Part shown: in pieces, positions 46,757 to 57,939 of the stretch
Position numbering within the stretch: the first letter of the stretch is position 1
Layout: every line of letters starts with the position of its first letter
From: Lithobates sylvaticus
Taxonomy: Eukaryota; Chordata; Amphibia; Anura; Ranidae
DNA: 64,000 nt
Assembly (NCBI GenBank): GCA_028564925.1
Contig: CM053026.1
Location: forward strand, 606,318,457 to 606,382,456
Direction of reading: 5' to 3'
Made by a program: the position numbers and the translations under genes
The notes under the pieces: model-generated
The model's database searches: none
What the model was told of the DNA's origin: nothing
The model's input: only the letters and a program-made list of their open reading frames with translations

Positions 46757-47732
46757 TGTATAGGGATTGGCCGAATGGACCCCTGTTTGGTTTGAACCAG
46801 AACTTTCAAACACTGAGAAAATTCGGACACGAATAAAGAACCCCATTAAAGTCAATGGGACCCGAATGTCAAAAATCAAAAGTGCACATTTTGAAGGCTT
46901 ATTTGCAAGTAATTTGGCATACAATGGTTATAGGGGTCCGGGTCCTGCCCTGGGGGACATGTATCAATAATAAAAAAGTTTGTGAAAAATTAAATTTTTA
47001 AATGAGCAGTGATTTTTTTATTTTTAAAATGAAAGCATAAAAATGAAAAATCCCTTCCAATATAGTTCCTGCTTTCAATACCAAACCCATCCCTCTCCCA
47101 TCCCTTACCCCCCTCATCTCCTTCCCCCTTTTTCCTTTCTATTAACAAGCGCTAATATGTCTTAGACTTTGAACAGAAGCGACCAGACACAATACTTCTG
47201 GCATGGTTAGAAAGTTATGTTTGATTTATCTGTCTAGAATCCACAACCTATAGTCTACCTGTAAAGTGGCAGATACCATGTCTAGACTCTGCTGCAGCAA
47301 TAATTGCATTTATAAAGCCAAAAAAAATGAAATTTTTCCTGCAAGCTGCCGTTATTTTGCTCAGCTACAGCCGGGGAGCCAGTGTGTATGATGAGGCCAC
47401 TGGGAACAAGATTAGAGATTTTTTTGATACATTCTGGTGTCACTTTGACTTTGGTTAGAAGTAACAGGTGCGTAAAAATTTGTCTTTGGGTGTCAGTGGC
47501 GCCTTCCCACCGTAACCCTATAGAGGCACTCTTGATGAAAGCCAGAATTGGCCTTGCTGTAAAAAATTGCAATCATATGTACCTTCAATTACAGAAAAAT
47601 TGGTCTTTGGGTGTTAATTGTGCAGATGAAAACTATACCAAAAACATTCTTCCAGATGAAATGATTGAACCCCCTTAAAGCTAGGCAGCCTCGAAGTCCT
47701 GCAGAGATTCCACATCCTAAAAAGACTTAATC

Positions 47733-50700
47733 AGTGACATCGGCATCAGGGGCTTCATAGCTGGTAATCCAGGACTGATTCATTTTTATAAAAGTCAAAC
47801 GGTCCACGGAGTCTGTGGACAGACGCGTTCTATGATCAGTAACGAAACCTCCTGCAGCACTGAATGCCCATTCTGAAAGCACGCTGGATTCAGAGAATCC
47901 CAACAACTCAATAGCATACTGGGAAAAGTTCTGGCCAGTGGTCTATTCTCATAACCCATTAAGTCAATGGGTGGTCAGCTGGAAAGATCTCCATCTCTGT
48001 TTTGGCCCCGAGGTAATCGTCGACCATGTGATGCAGATGCTGCCGATGGGATGGGGAAGCTGACATCCCTGGGCGGCGAAGACTAAAAAAAATCCGAAAT
48101 CCCTCACTTAGACGGACGCCTTCTCCATGCTCCTGTTTTGACCAACAGAAGCCTCAAAACTACGTTTTCGATGACACTGTAACCTACTGGAGTCAGGAAA
48201 AACGTTCAATAAAATCGTCTTTTTTAACGTGTCCTCAAGAGATTTTATCTTCTGCACTCTGTGGGAGCGGGATGAGTTCAGAGACCTTCCCCTTATAATG
48301 GTAGTGAAGGAGGGTTGCCAACCAGTAAACATCCTTCTCCTTTATGCCACGTATTCTTGGGTCCTTTCGCAGGCTTTGAAGCATGAGGTTGCCCATGCGC
48401 CTCAAATTTGCAGAGGCTTGACAAGCAGACTCCTCAGGGTCACTCAGGATGACAGCATCTGAAACGTCCTCCTCCCAGCCACGTACTACTCCCAAGGGTC
48501 CTGGGGTTTGAAAGCTTACAGAGTGACGCATGTCTTCCTCTTCTTCGAGGCCCATGAAAGTGTCAGAATCCTGCTCCTCATCCTCCTTCCCACTCTCCTC
48601 CTGTGTGTTCTGTGACAAAGAAATGATGGTGTCTGGATAAAGTGGGCCTTGAGAGGAAAGGAAGTCCTCCTCTTCCTCCTGCTGCTCTGCTTCCAGTGCC
48701 CTGTCCATAATGCCATGCAGAGTCTGCTCCAGCAGGAACACAACAGGGATTGTGTCACTGATGCATGCACTGTCATGGCTCATCAGCCTTGTGTCCTCCT
48801 CAAATGGTGAAAATACAGTGCATGCATCCTTAATGACCAGCCATTAAGGATGGAAAAAAAGCTGAGGCGGCCTGAGCCTATCGTCATGCCGTACTCGCAG
48901 AGGTATTCGTTGACGGCCGTCTGCTGCATGAATAGCCGCTGCAGCATTGCCAAAGTCGAGTTCCACCTGGTCGGCATGTCACAAATCAGGCAGTTTACGG
49001 GCAGGTGGAATTCCCGCTGAGTTTCAGCCAACCGAGCACTGGCTGTGTATGACGACCTGAAATGGCTACAGACTCTTCTGGCCTGCTTTAGCACATCTTG
49101 CAAACCTGGGTACGTATTTAGGAAATGCTGCACCACCAAATTGAGGACATGTGCCAGGCATTGCACATGTGTTAACTTTCCCTGTCTAAGGGCGGACATG
49201 AGGTTTGAGCTATTATCACACACCACCATTCCTGGCTAGCTAGTGTGGTGTGAACCATCTCTGAGCCTGTCCCTGCAGAGCTGCAAGAATCTCTGCTCTG
49301 GTGTGGTTCCTGTCCCCTAAACACACCAGCTGAAGCACTGCATGGCACCTTATGGAATAGCCCTTTGACCGCTTAGGGGGTACCTGATGTTCATAGGACA
49401 ATTCTGCAGAGGAGGGCATGGAGGTGGCGGAGGAGGAGGGGGTAGAGCTCACAGGTCTGGCGTCATCACCTCCAGCTGTAAGGAGACTTGGGGGCGCAAC
49501 AAGCTGCAGCACCGAGCCCTGTCCTGCATCCTTTTGAGTTGCAAGCAGCGTTACCAGTGTGCTGTGAATTAAATATATCATCCCTGCTCATGCTTGCTGG
49601 ACCATGTGTCAGCAGTAAGGTGGATTTTACAGCTGACTTCCTTGCCCAACAATGCCAGAACATTCCCTTCCCAGTGATGGTAGAGAGATGGAACGGCCTT
49701 ACGTGAAAAGTAGTAGAGACTGGGAACCTGCCATTATGGTACAGCACATTGTGTGAATTCACGGAAGAGAGACAACAGTTTTGACAAGCTTGCATTTATA
49801 CGCTGGAAATGTGGGTGGCAGGGACTGTATTTTTTTTTCCTCTGCAGCAGTTTGAGCAGAGAAATTTGTCAGCTACAGTCTACAGCTGGTAGTGTGCTGC
49901 TGGCAGATGTGCTGCTAGGACCTGGGACACCCTGTGCTATACCATAATCTCTGTCAATGGAGGCTATGAGAGAGGTAATGACTCGGTATAGCAGGGGGAC
50001 ACTGAAGTGGGTAAGGAGGAGGAGGAGGGACAGATTTGTGCCCTTTTTGTGTGGCTTTTAGGTGCTCTTGCCAATGGGATGAGTGGTTGGACATTAAATG
50101 CCTTGCTAAGCATGTGATACCCAAATGGCTGGTGATTTTGCCACGTTTGATGTGCCTGAGACACAGTTTGCAGCAAGCAACAGTGCAATCTGCTGCAAAT
50201 GTGCTGAAAAAGGCCCAGACAGCTGAGCTTTGGGGAGTGGGCCGGGAGATAACAGCTGCAGAATGGGATGGAATAGGGTGGCTGCTCTCTACTCTTTCTT
50301 GATGTCAGCCTCCTTGGGGTTGTGCCACCTCACCTTCAGTTTCCTCCTCTGCTCTATCTGGCACCCAAATCGCATCAGTGACCTCATCATCATCATCTCC
50401 ATCTCCTCCATCTTCATCATTACCACTCTAGACAACTTGGCAATACGCTTCGGCTTTGGGAACATGAATGCCAATTTGTCTACCAGTGTTCCTCCCTCTC
50501 TCTAGGCTCATGTTCCTGTCATCCTCATAACCAACATCTGAATCCAGTAATGGCTGGGCATCATCAAGGTGCAAGTGGTTGACGCTGTGGTCAAACAACT
50601 CAGCTGACTCCTCAATTGCTGATGTTGGGGCTATGGCAGGAATAGATGTGGACAAGGAGTCAGGTTTATTCACTCTGGCAACTGCAGGGGGCTACACACT

Positions 50701-50956
50701 TGTCTCTGCTTGCATGACAGAGGATGAGGAGGATGAGGAAGATTAAGTAAGCCAGTCCGCCACCTCCTCACTGGATAGCATGGGCAAACTCACTAAACAG
50801 AGGAAATGATGCCCTGCCTGAGGACTGAACACCATGTCCACCTTTGCCTGTGGACACATTTGTTGCTGGCCCCCTTACAGTGCCAAGGGAATGTCTGCCT
50901 CTCCTTGTTGTCCTCCCCAACATTATTTGGAGGGAGGGGGCGGTGCTTATAAGCAA
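47733..50956 (-). pseudogene. hAT transposase, copy 1, heavily broken
   Basis: Fragments in order along the minus strand match copy 2: an acidic N-terminal region (50673-50428, ELFDHSVNHLHLDDAQ), a decayed zinc-finger region (about 50200-50040), the RNase-H-like core with the first catalytic region near 49650, MVVCDNSSNLMSALRQGKLT and CLAHVLNLVVQHF at 49229-49100, MPTRWNSTLAMLQRLF near 48960, and the dimerisation C-terminus near 47750-47900. It is split by many frameshifts and stops. It is the older relative of the gene at 54706-57932. Confidence 0.88.
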
Positions 50957-51099
50957 ATGTAAGAAAGAAGTGGAAATCGGTATGTAGATGCACTTAAATC
51001 AATGTAAAATGGTGTTCAGTGCACTTTAATTTGAGTACTCACACTACACAGACACACTCCACAGATACACTATAATATACTGCAATATAATGCGTCAAG

Positions 51100-52295
51100 C
51101 GTACAGTAACGCTCACAGAACTATATGGCTTTAAACTGGCAGTAACGCACACAGAACTTTGTGGCGTTAAACTTGCAGTAACGCACACAATACTATATGG
51201 CATTAAACTGGCAGTAACACACAAAACGATATGGCGTTAAACTGGCAGTAACGCACAGAGAACTATATGTGGTTAAACTGGCAGTAACTCAAACAGAACT
51301 TTTATGCCTTAAACTGTCAGTAATGCACACAGAACTATATGGCGTTAAACTGGCAGTAACACACACAGAACTATATGGCGTTAAACTGGCAGTAACGCAC
51401 AAAGTAAATGCTGTTAAACTGGCATTAACGCACAAGAGAACTATATGGCGTTAAACTAGCAATTACGTACAAAGAACTATATGTTGCTAAACTGGCAGTA
51501 ATGCACATAAAACTATATGGCATTAAACTAGCAGTAACGCAGAAAACTATATGTCATTAAACTGGTAGTAACGCACACAGAACTATATGGCATTAAACTG
51601 GCAGTAATGCACACAGAAGAAAATGGCGTTAAACTGGCAGTAACGTGCACAAAACTATATGGTGTTAAACTGGCTGTAACGCACACAGAAGTAAATGGAG
51701 TTAAACTGGTAGTAACGCACACAGAAGTAAATGGAGTTAAACTGGCAGTAACGCATAAAACTATTTGGCGTTAAACTGACAGTAACGCACACAGAACTAT
51801 ATGGTGTTAAACTGGCAATAACGCACACAGAACTAGATGGCTTTAACCTGGAAGTAACACACACAGAACTATATGGGGTTAAACTGGCAGTAACACACAA
51901 AACGATATGGGGTTAAACTGGCAGTAACGCACAGAGAACTATAATTGGTTAAACTGGCAGTAACTCACACAGAACTATTATGCCTTAAACTGGCAGTAAG
52001 GCACACAGAACTATATGGCGTTAAACTGGCAGTAACGCACACAGAAGTAAATGGCGTTAAACTGGTCGTGACGCACAAAACTATATGGCATTAAACTGGA
52101 AGTAACGCACACAGAACAATATGGCGTTAAACTCTCAGTAACGCACACAGAACTATATGGCATTAAACTGGCAGTAACGCACACAGAACTATATGGCATT
52201 AAACTGGCAGTAACGCACACAGAACTATATGGCGTTAAACTGGAAGTAACGCACACAGAAGTAAATGGCATTAAACTGGCAGTAACGCAATCAAA
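51100..52295. repeat. 36-bp minisatellite in hAT copy 1
   Basis: About 33 units of GGCGTTAAACTGGCAGTAAC + GCACACAGAACTATAT, with moderate divergence. It lies just upstream of the transposase start of copy 1. Apparent open frames through it on both strands are repeat artefacts. Confidence 0.95.
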
Positions 52296-53329
52296 TAGAC
52301 GGTGTTCAACCGTCACTACACTTACGCTATCTGAACTGTCCCTACTCTACTGTAGCTATACACTAATGTAAAGGTCACTGACACAGTCTCACTACACTAC
52401 ACTGGAACTATATGAGCTGCCCCTACTCTACACTAAGGTATGCATGAATGACACCGTCTCACTACACTACAGTGAAACTATCTGAGCTGTCCCTACTCTA
52501 ACTGCACACTATGCAAAGCTGAATGATGGTCCTCCTCACTACACTAATACTATCCCTAGACTGACACTAAACTAATATTCTACAATTACAACGGCCAATA
52601 TGCATGTTAATGTCATAAAACAGGTTTGGGGACCCGGGTCCTGCCCCAGGGGACATATATCAATGCAAAAAGAACTTTTAAAAACTAACGTTTTTTCGGG
52701 AGCAGTCATTTTAATGATGCATAAAGTGAAAAAAAAAAAGTGACATTTTCCTTTAAATATGGTACCTGGGGGGTGTCCAAAGTATGCCTGTGAAGTGGCA
52801 TGTGTTTCCCGTGTTTAGAACTGTCCTTGCACAAAATGACATTTGTAAAGGAAAAAAAGAAGCCATTTAAAACCACTTGCGGCTTTAGGTTTGATCTTAA
52901 GTAGAATCTGAACAGGTACATTATGAAGTGTAGCTCCATCCCAAAAAAATCTATTTTTTAGCTTTTTGGAGAACATAGGGAGGGGTTATCACCCCTGTAA
53001 CATTTGCTGTCTTTGCACATCTGTTCAGAACATGTCACCTCACTTTCCGTCCCAATGACAAATGTTTTTGGAAAAGTGGGGTTTTAATTGAAACAAGGAT
53101 TGGTGATAAAGTATCAGTAGAGAGGAGATACCTTTTTCCCAAATTAAATCTAACAGGATAGAATTTCCCTTCCTAGGGGTAGATTTCCTCTCACTTCCTG
53201 TTTTCTCTTTCCATTTGCAAGTAGGAGTCGTTTGTAAGTTGGATGTTTGAAAGTAGGGGCCTGGCGTATATACTCTGCAGAAATTTGCCCTATTAGATGT
53301 TGGTGTAGCCACAAGACTGGTGGGCACAG

Positions 53330-54602
53330 GAATGGGCCCTGCTGTGAGTTAATAGATCAAGATTTGTAATTGCATGCACCTGTTGAACAGGGCAGAAAAA
53401 TTGGGGGTGGTGGTGGTGGTGGTGGTGGACGGTTTTTGCCACAAGACTGTAAGCTCTCACAGTTACTCTTGGTGGGCGCAGGAATGGGCCCTGCTGTGAG
53501 TTATTAGATCAAGATTTGTAATTGCAAGCACCTGATGAACAGGGCAGAAAAATTGGGCCTTTGGCGGTGGTGGTGGACGGTGTTGCCACAAGACTGCAGG
53601 CCCTCATAGTTACTCTTGGTGGGCGCAGGAATGGGCCCTGCTGTGAACTATTAGATCAAGATTTGTAATTACCCGCCCCTGTTAAACAGGGGCTGAAAAA
53701 TTGTGCCTTAGGCACTGGTGCTGGTGCCACAACACTGCAACCCCTCACAGAGACTGTACTTGGAGCACAGCAGTCACACGTGTTGCGAAGCATTTTTTTT
53801 AAAAAATTGTAAGTACACGCCCCTGTTAAACAGGGGCTGAAAAATTGTGCCTTAGGCACTGGTGCTGGTGCCACAACACTGCAACCCGGCCCTCACAGAT
53901 ACTGTACTTGGAGCACAGCAGTCACACGTGTTGCGAAGCATTTTTTTAAAAAATTGTAAGTACACGCCCCTGTTAAACAGGGGCTGAAAAATTGTGCCTT
54001 AGGCACTGGTGCTGGTGCCACAACACTGCAACACGGCCCTCACAGAGACTGTACTTGGAGCACAGCAGTCACACGTGTTGCGAAGCATTTTTTAAAAAAA
54101 TTGTAAGTACACGCCCCTGTTAAACAGGGGCTGAAAAATTGTGCCTTAGGCACTGGTGCTGGTGCCACAACACTGCAACACGGCCCTCACAGAGACTGTA
54201 CTTGGAGCACAGCAGTCACACGTGTTGCGAAGCATTTTTTTTAAAAATTGTAAGTACACGCCCCTGTTAAACAGGGGCTGAAAAATTGTGCCTTAGGCAC
54301 TGGTGCTGGTGCCACAACACTGCAACACGGCCCTCACAGAGACTGTACTTGGAGCACAGCAGTCACACGTGTTGCGAAGCATTTTTTAAAAAAATTGTAA
54401 GTACACGCCCCTGTTAAACAGGGGCTGAAAAATTGTGCCTTAGGCACTGGTGCTGGTGCCACAACACTGCAACACGGCCCTCACAGAGACTGTACTTGGA
54501 GCACAGCAGTCACACGTGTTGCGAAGCATTTTTTTTAAAAATTGTAAGTACACGCCCCTGTTAAACAGGGGCTGAAAAATTGTGCCTTAGGCACTGGTGC
54601 TG
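53330..54602. repeat. 147-bp tandem array in hAT copy 2
   Basis: GTTAAACAGGGGCTGAAAAA occurs at 53681, 53824, 53972, 54119, 54266, 54413 and 54560, giving spacings of 143, 148, 147, 147, 147 and 147. Three older, diverged units of similar size precede it (53330-53680) and carry a (GGT)n run at about 53405-53430. Each unit contains the dyad CCCCTGTTAAACAGGGG and a TTGTGCCTTAGGCACTGGTG segment. The last units are nearly identical, implying recent amplification or conversion. Confidence 0.95.
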
Positions 54603-54705
54603 TGGCATGGATCATTGAGGAGGAGGAAGAGGATAGTCAGTGAACATAAGAGGACAGTCACTCAGCATCAGCATAGGCAGTCTTGAAGGGATGTGACATT
54701 AAAAA

Positions 54706-57700
54706 TTATTCGGTTATATCCGCCTCAGGTGCCTGGTAGCTGGTGGTGATCCAAGACTGATTCATTTTGATGAATGTCAGTCGATCAACCGAGGCGGTGG
54801 ACAGGCGCACCCTATGATCAGTCACAAATCCTCCAGCAGCACTGAATGTGCGTTCGGAAAGAACGCTGGAGGCAGGACAGGCCAGTAGCTCAATTGCATA
54901 CTGTGCAAGCTCTGGCCAGTGATCCATCCTCAGGACCCAGTAAGCCAGAGGATTTTCGGTGGGAAAGGTGTCCAAGTCTGACCTTGCCCCAAGGTATTCC
55001 TGCACCATGTATATCAGACGCTGGCGATGGTTGCTGGAACCGATCATACCTTGGGGCTGCGGACTAAAAAATTGTCTGAACGCATCGGTCAGACGTCCAC
55101 CTTCCCCACCGCTCCTTCTGCCACTGACCGAAGCCTCAGCAACTCGTCGCCCAGGACCAGGAGTTTGTAGCCTCCCAGTTTCTGGGAACGCGTTGCACAG
55201 ACCTTTCTGCAAGGCCTCCCTGAGATGTCTCATCCTCTGCTCCCTCTGCGACGGCAAGATAAGGTCCGCAACCTTACCCTTGTACCGCGGATCAAGGAGA
55301 GTGGCCAGCCAGTAATGGTCCCTCTCCTTGATCCGAAGAACACGAGGATCCTTCCGCAGGCTTTGCAGGATCAGGGAGGCCATGCAGCGTAGGTTAGCTG
55401 AGGCATTCGGTCCGGAGTCTTCTGGGTCACTGAGGATGACATGATCGCCAGCCACCTCCTCCCAGCCACGTACAAGTCCACTGGCTTGTTGGGACTGTAC
55501 ATCATCCCTAAAAGACTGCTGCTGCTGATGCTGAGTGCCAGGCTCCACCTCCATGCTCACACAATCCTCCTCCTCCTCCTCCTCCTCCTCCTCCTCATCC
55601 TCTTCCTGTGTGATGGGTGGGACAGAAGGAACACTGTCCGGATAAAGGGGGCCTTGAGAGGCAAGGAAGTCCTCCTCTTCCTGCCTCTGTTCTGCCTCAA
55701 GTGCCCTGTCCATTATCCCACGCAGCGTATGCTCCAACAGGTGGACAAGAGGGACAGTGTCACTGATGCATGCACTGTCACTGCTCACCATCCTCGTGGC
55801 CTCCTCAAATGGTGAGAGGACAGTGCATGCATCCCTGATCATGCTCCACTGACGTGGGGAAAAAAAACCAAGCTCCCCTGACCCTGTCCTGGTGCCGTAG
55901 TCGCAAAGGTACTCATTGATGGCCCTCTGCTGCGTGTGCAGTCGCTGCAGCATGGCCAACGTTGAGTTCCACCTGGTGGGCATGTCAGATATTAGGCGGT
56001 TCTTGGGCAGGTTCAGCTCCTTTTGCAGCTCAGTCAGCCGAGCACTGGCATTATAAGATCGGCGGAAATGCACACAGACTTTCCTGGCCTGCCTCAGGAC
56101 ATCCTGTAAGCCTGGGAACCTGCCCAAGAACCGCTGCACCACCAGGTTGAGGACGTGAGCCATGCAGGGCACATGGGTGAGCTGCCCCTGTCGCAGGGCG
56201 GAGAGGAGGTTGGTGCCATTGTCAGAAACGACCATTCCTGGCTTAAGCTGACGTGGCGTCAACCACCTCTCGGCCTGCCCCTGCAGAGCTGCCAGAACCT
56301 CTGGCCCAGTGTGGCTCCTGTCCCCCAAACACACCAGCGCAAGCACGGCATGGCATCTTTTTGCCTGCGTACTTGCGTAGCCCCTTGTACGCCTACGGAG
56401 CACCGCTGGTTCCAAGGACAGAGCACTGGAGGAAGAAGAAGAGGAGGGGTGGAGGAGAGAGGTGTGTCACAACCAGTAGCAGTAGTCGCGTTTTGGAGGC
56501 GTGGTGGCGGAACAACCTCCAACACTACTGCACCTTGTCCTGCATCCCTCCCAGCTGCCAATAGAGTGACCCAATGGGCCGTGAAAGAAAGGTACCGTCC
56601 CTGTCCATGCCTGCTGGACCATGAGTCAGCGGTAATATGCACCTTACCGCTGACCGCCCTGTCCAGCGAGGCATGGACATTGCCCTCCACATGCCGGTAG
56701 AGAGACGGAATCGCCTTCCGCGAGAAAAAGTGGCGTTTGGGAACCTGCCACTGAGGAACCGCACATTGAACAAACTCACGGAAGGGGGCCGAGTCTACCA
56801 ACTGAAAAGGCAGCAGTTGAAGTGCTAGCAATTTAGCAAGGCTAGCATTCAACCGCTGGGCATGTGGATGGCTGGGAGTGTACTTCTTTCTACGGTCCAG
56901 CAGCTGGGGCAGGGAAATTTGCCTGCTGCATTCGGACGTCGGTGTACTGCAAGTACTTGGTTGTGACACACCGAATTCTACACCTTCAGTCCTCTCAGAG
57001 CAGCTTTCAGAGAGGACTGAAGGTGTAGTGGGGATGGAGATCCCAGCTGAGGAGGAGCAAGGAGAGGTCCGCTTAGTTCTTTGGTGTGGGTCTTTTATGT
57101 GTGCCTGCCAACGAGCTGCATGGCAGGTCGCCATATGTCTGGTCATGCTTGTGGTGCCCAAGCGGCTGATGTTTTGGCCACGCGAGATACGCTTGAGACA
57201 AATATTGCAAATAGCAGTGGTGCGATCTGCTGCACTCGTCTCAAAAAAGGCCCACACCAAAGAACTTTTCTGATAACGTGCAGAGGCAGCGCCCTGCACA
57301 GGCGGAGCTCTGCGGTGTTGTACAGTTGCTGTGCTGGCCTCTACCTGGCCTCCAGGGGGCATCCTGCCTCGTTGGACATGTGACGCCGCATCCTCCTCCT
57401 CCTCGTCCTCCTCCTCATCCTCTCTCCCTTGAGGCACCCACGTGGAGTCAGTGACCTCATCATCCCCTCCCTCTTCACCACTAGAGCAAACCTGGCAGTA
57501 AGCTGCAGCTGGTGGAACTGTACTGCCAGATTCCTCAAGCTGGGTATCGTCATCCGAGCCTTCGAATCGTTGGGCATCCTCCTGGAGCATGTACCCAACA
57601 CTGTGCTCAAAGAGTTCGGGGGACTCCTCAGGAGGACATGGTGGGTCTAGGGAAGGGGTGGCTGATGATGCTCTGTCAGTACCCTGAGCCTGGGTGAGAG

Positions 57701-57932
57701 AGGATGAGGAGGATGAGGAGGGCTTGGTCATCCATTCTACCAAGCCTTCAGCATGATGCGGCTCCACATGTCCAGCTGCCGAAAACAAAGACGCGCGTGT
57801 CCCATGGCCACGTGCTGATGACGATGCACGACCACGTCCACGTCCACGGCCACGTCCACTAGAAACAGAGCCTGCCTGCCCTGTGTTCTTGGCTCTGCAC
57901 GCTCTGCCTCCCCTTGGCGGTCTTCCAGCCAT
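54706..57932 (-). pseudogene. hAT transposase (BED finger, RNase-H-like, hATC), one frameshift
   Basis: The start at 57932 (MAGRPPRGGRACR) opens a frame to 56259; a second frame overlaps it from 56415 to 54706. The join lies in a TCC/TTC-rich serine-coding run near 56430-56445, where one frameshift separates the halves. Combined length would be ~1075 residues, long for hAT. Order: an RG-rich and Ser-rich N-terminus, an acidic run (EDEEEDEEEEDAASH), a BED zinc finger (CNIC ... HMATCH, ~residues 240-285), catalytic VHITADSWSSRHGQG, VVSDNGTNLLSALRQG, CMAHVLNLVVQRF and MPTRWNSTLAML, a second acidic run, and the hATC dimerisation region (YWVLRMDHWPELAQYAIELL to SVLSERTFSAAG). A hAT transposase moves its element and makes 8-bp target duplications. 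Otherwise intact. Confidence 0.92.
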
Positions 57933-57939
57933 TGTAGTC

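Larger units (their letters stand above)
46757..52588 (-). mobile_element. hAT element, copy 1 (older, right terminus missing)
   Basis: Starts TAGGGATTGGCCGAATGG, a hAT-type terminus. It then shares with copy 2 the block GGTCCTGCC.....GGGACAT.TATCAAT (46938-46968 versus 52634-52664). The minus strand carries a decayed transposase (about 47733-50956), followed by a 36-bp tandem array and a run of short TCTCACTACACTAC-type motifs to about 52570. No right terminus is present; the sequence passes straight into copy 2 at about 52588. Confidence 0.85.

Noticed and set aside
51039-52316. Several repetitive open frames (repeating CVTASLTPYSSV-type residues)
   Set aside because: Read-through of the 36-bp minisatellite in both strands; no start context, no domain.
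54846-57697. Plus-strand open frames opposite the hAT transposase
   Set aside because: Shadows of the codon structure of the minus-strand transposase.
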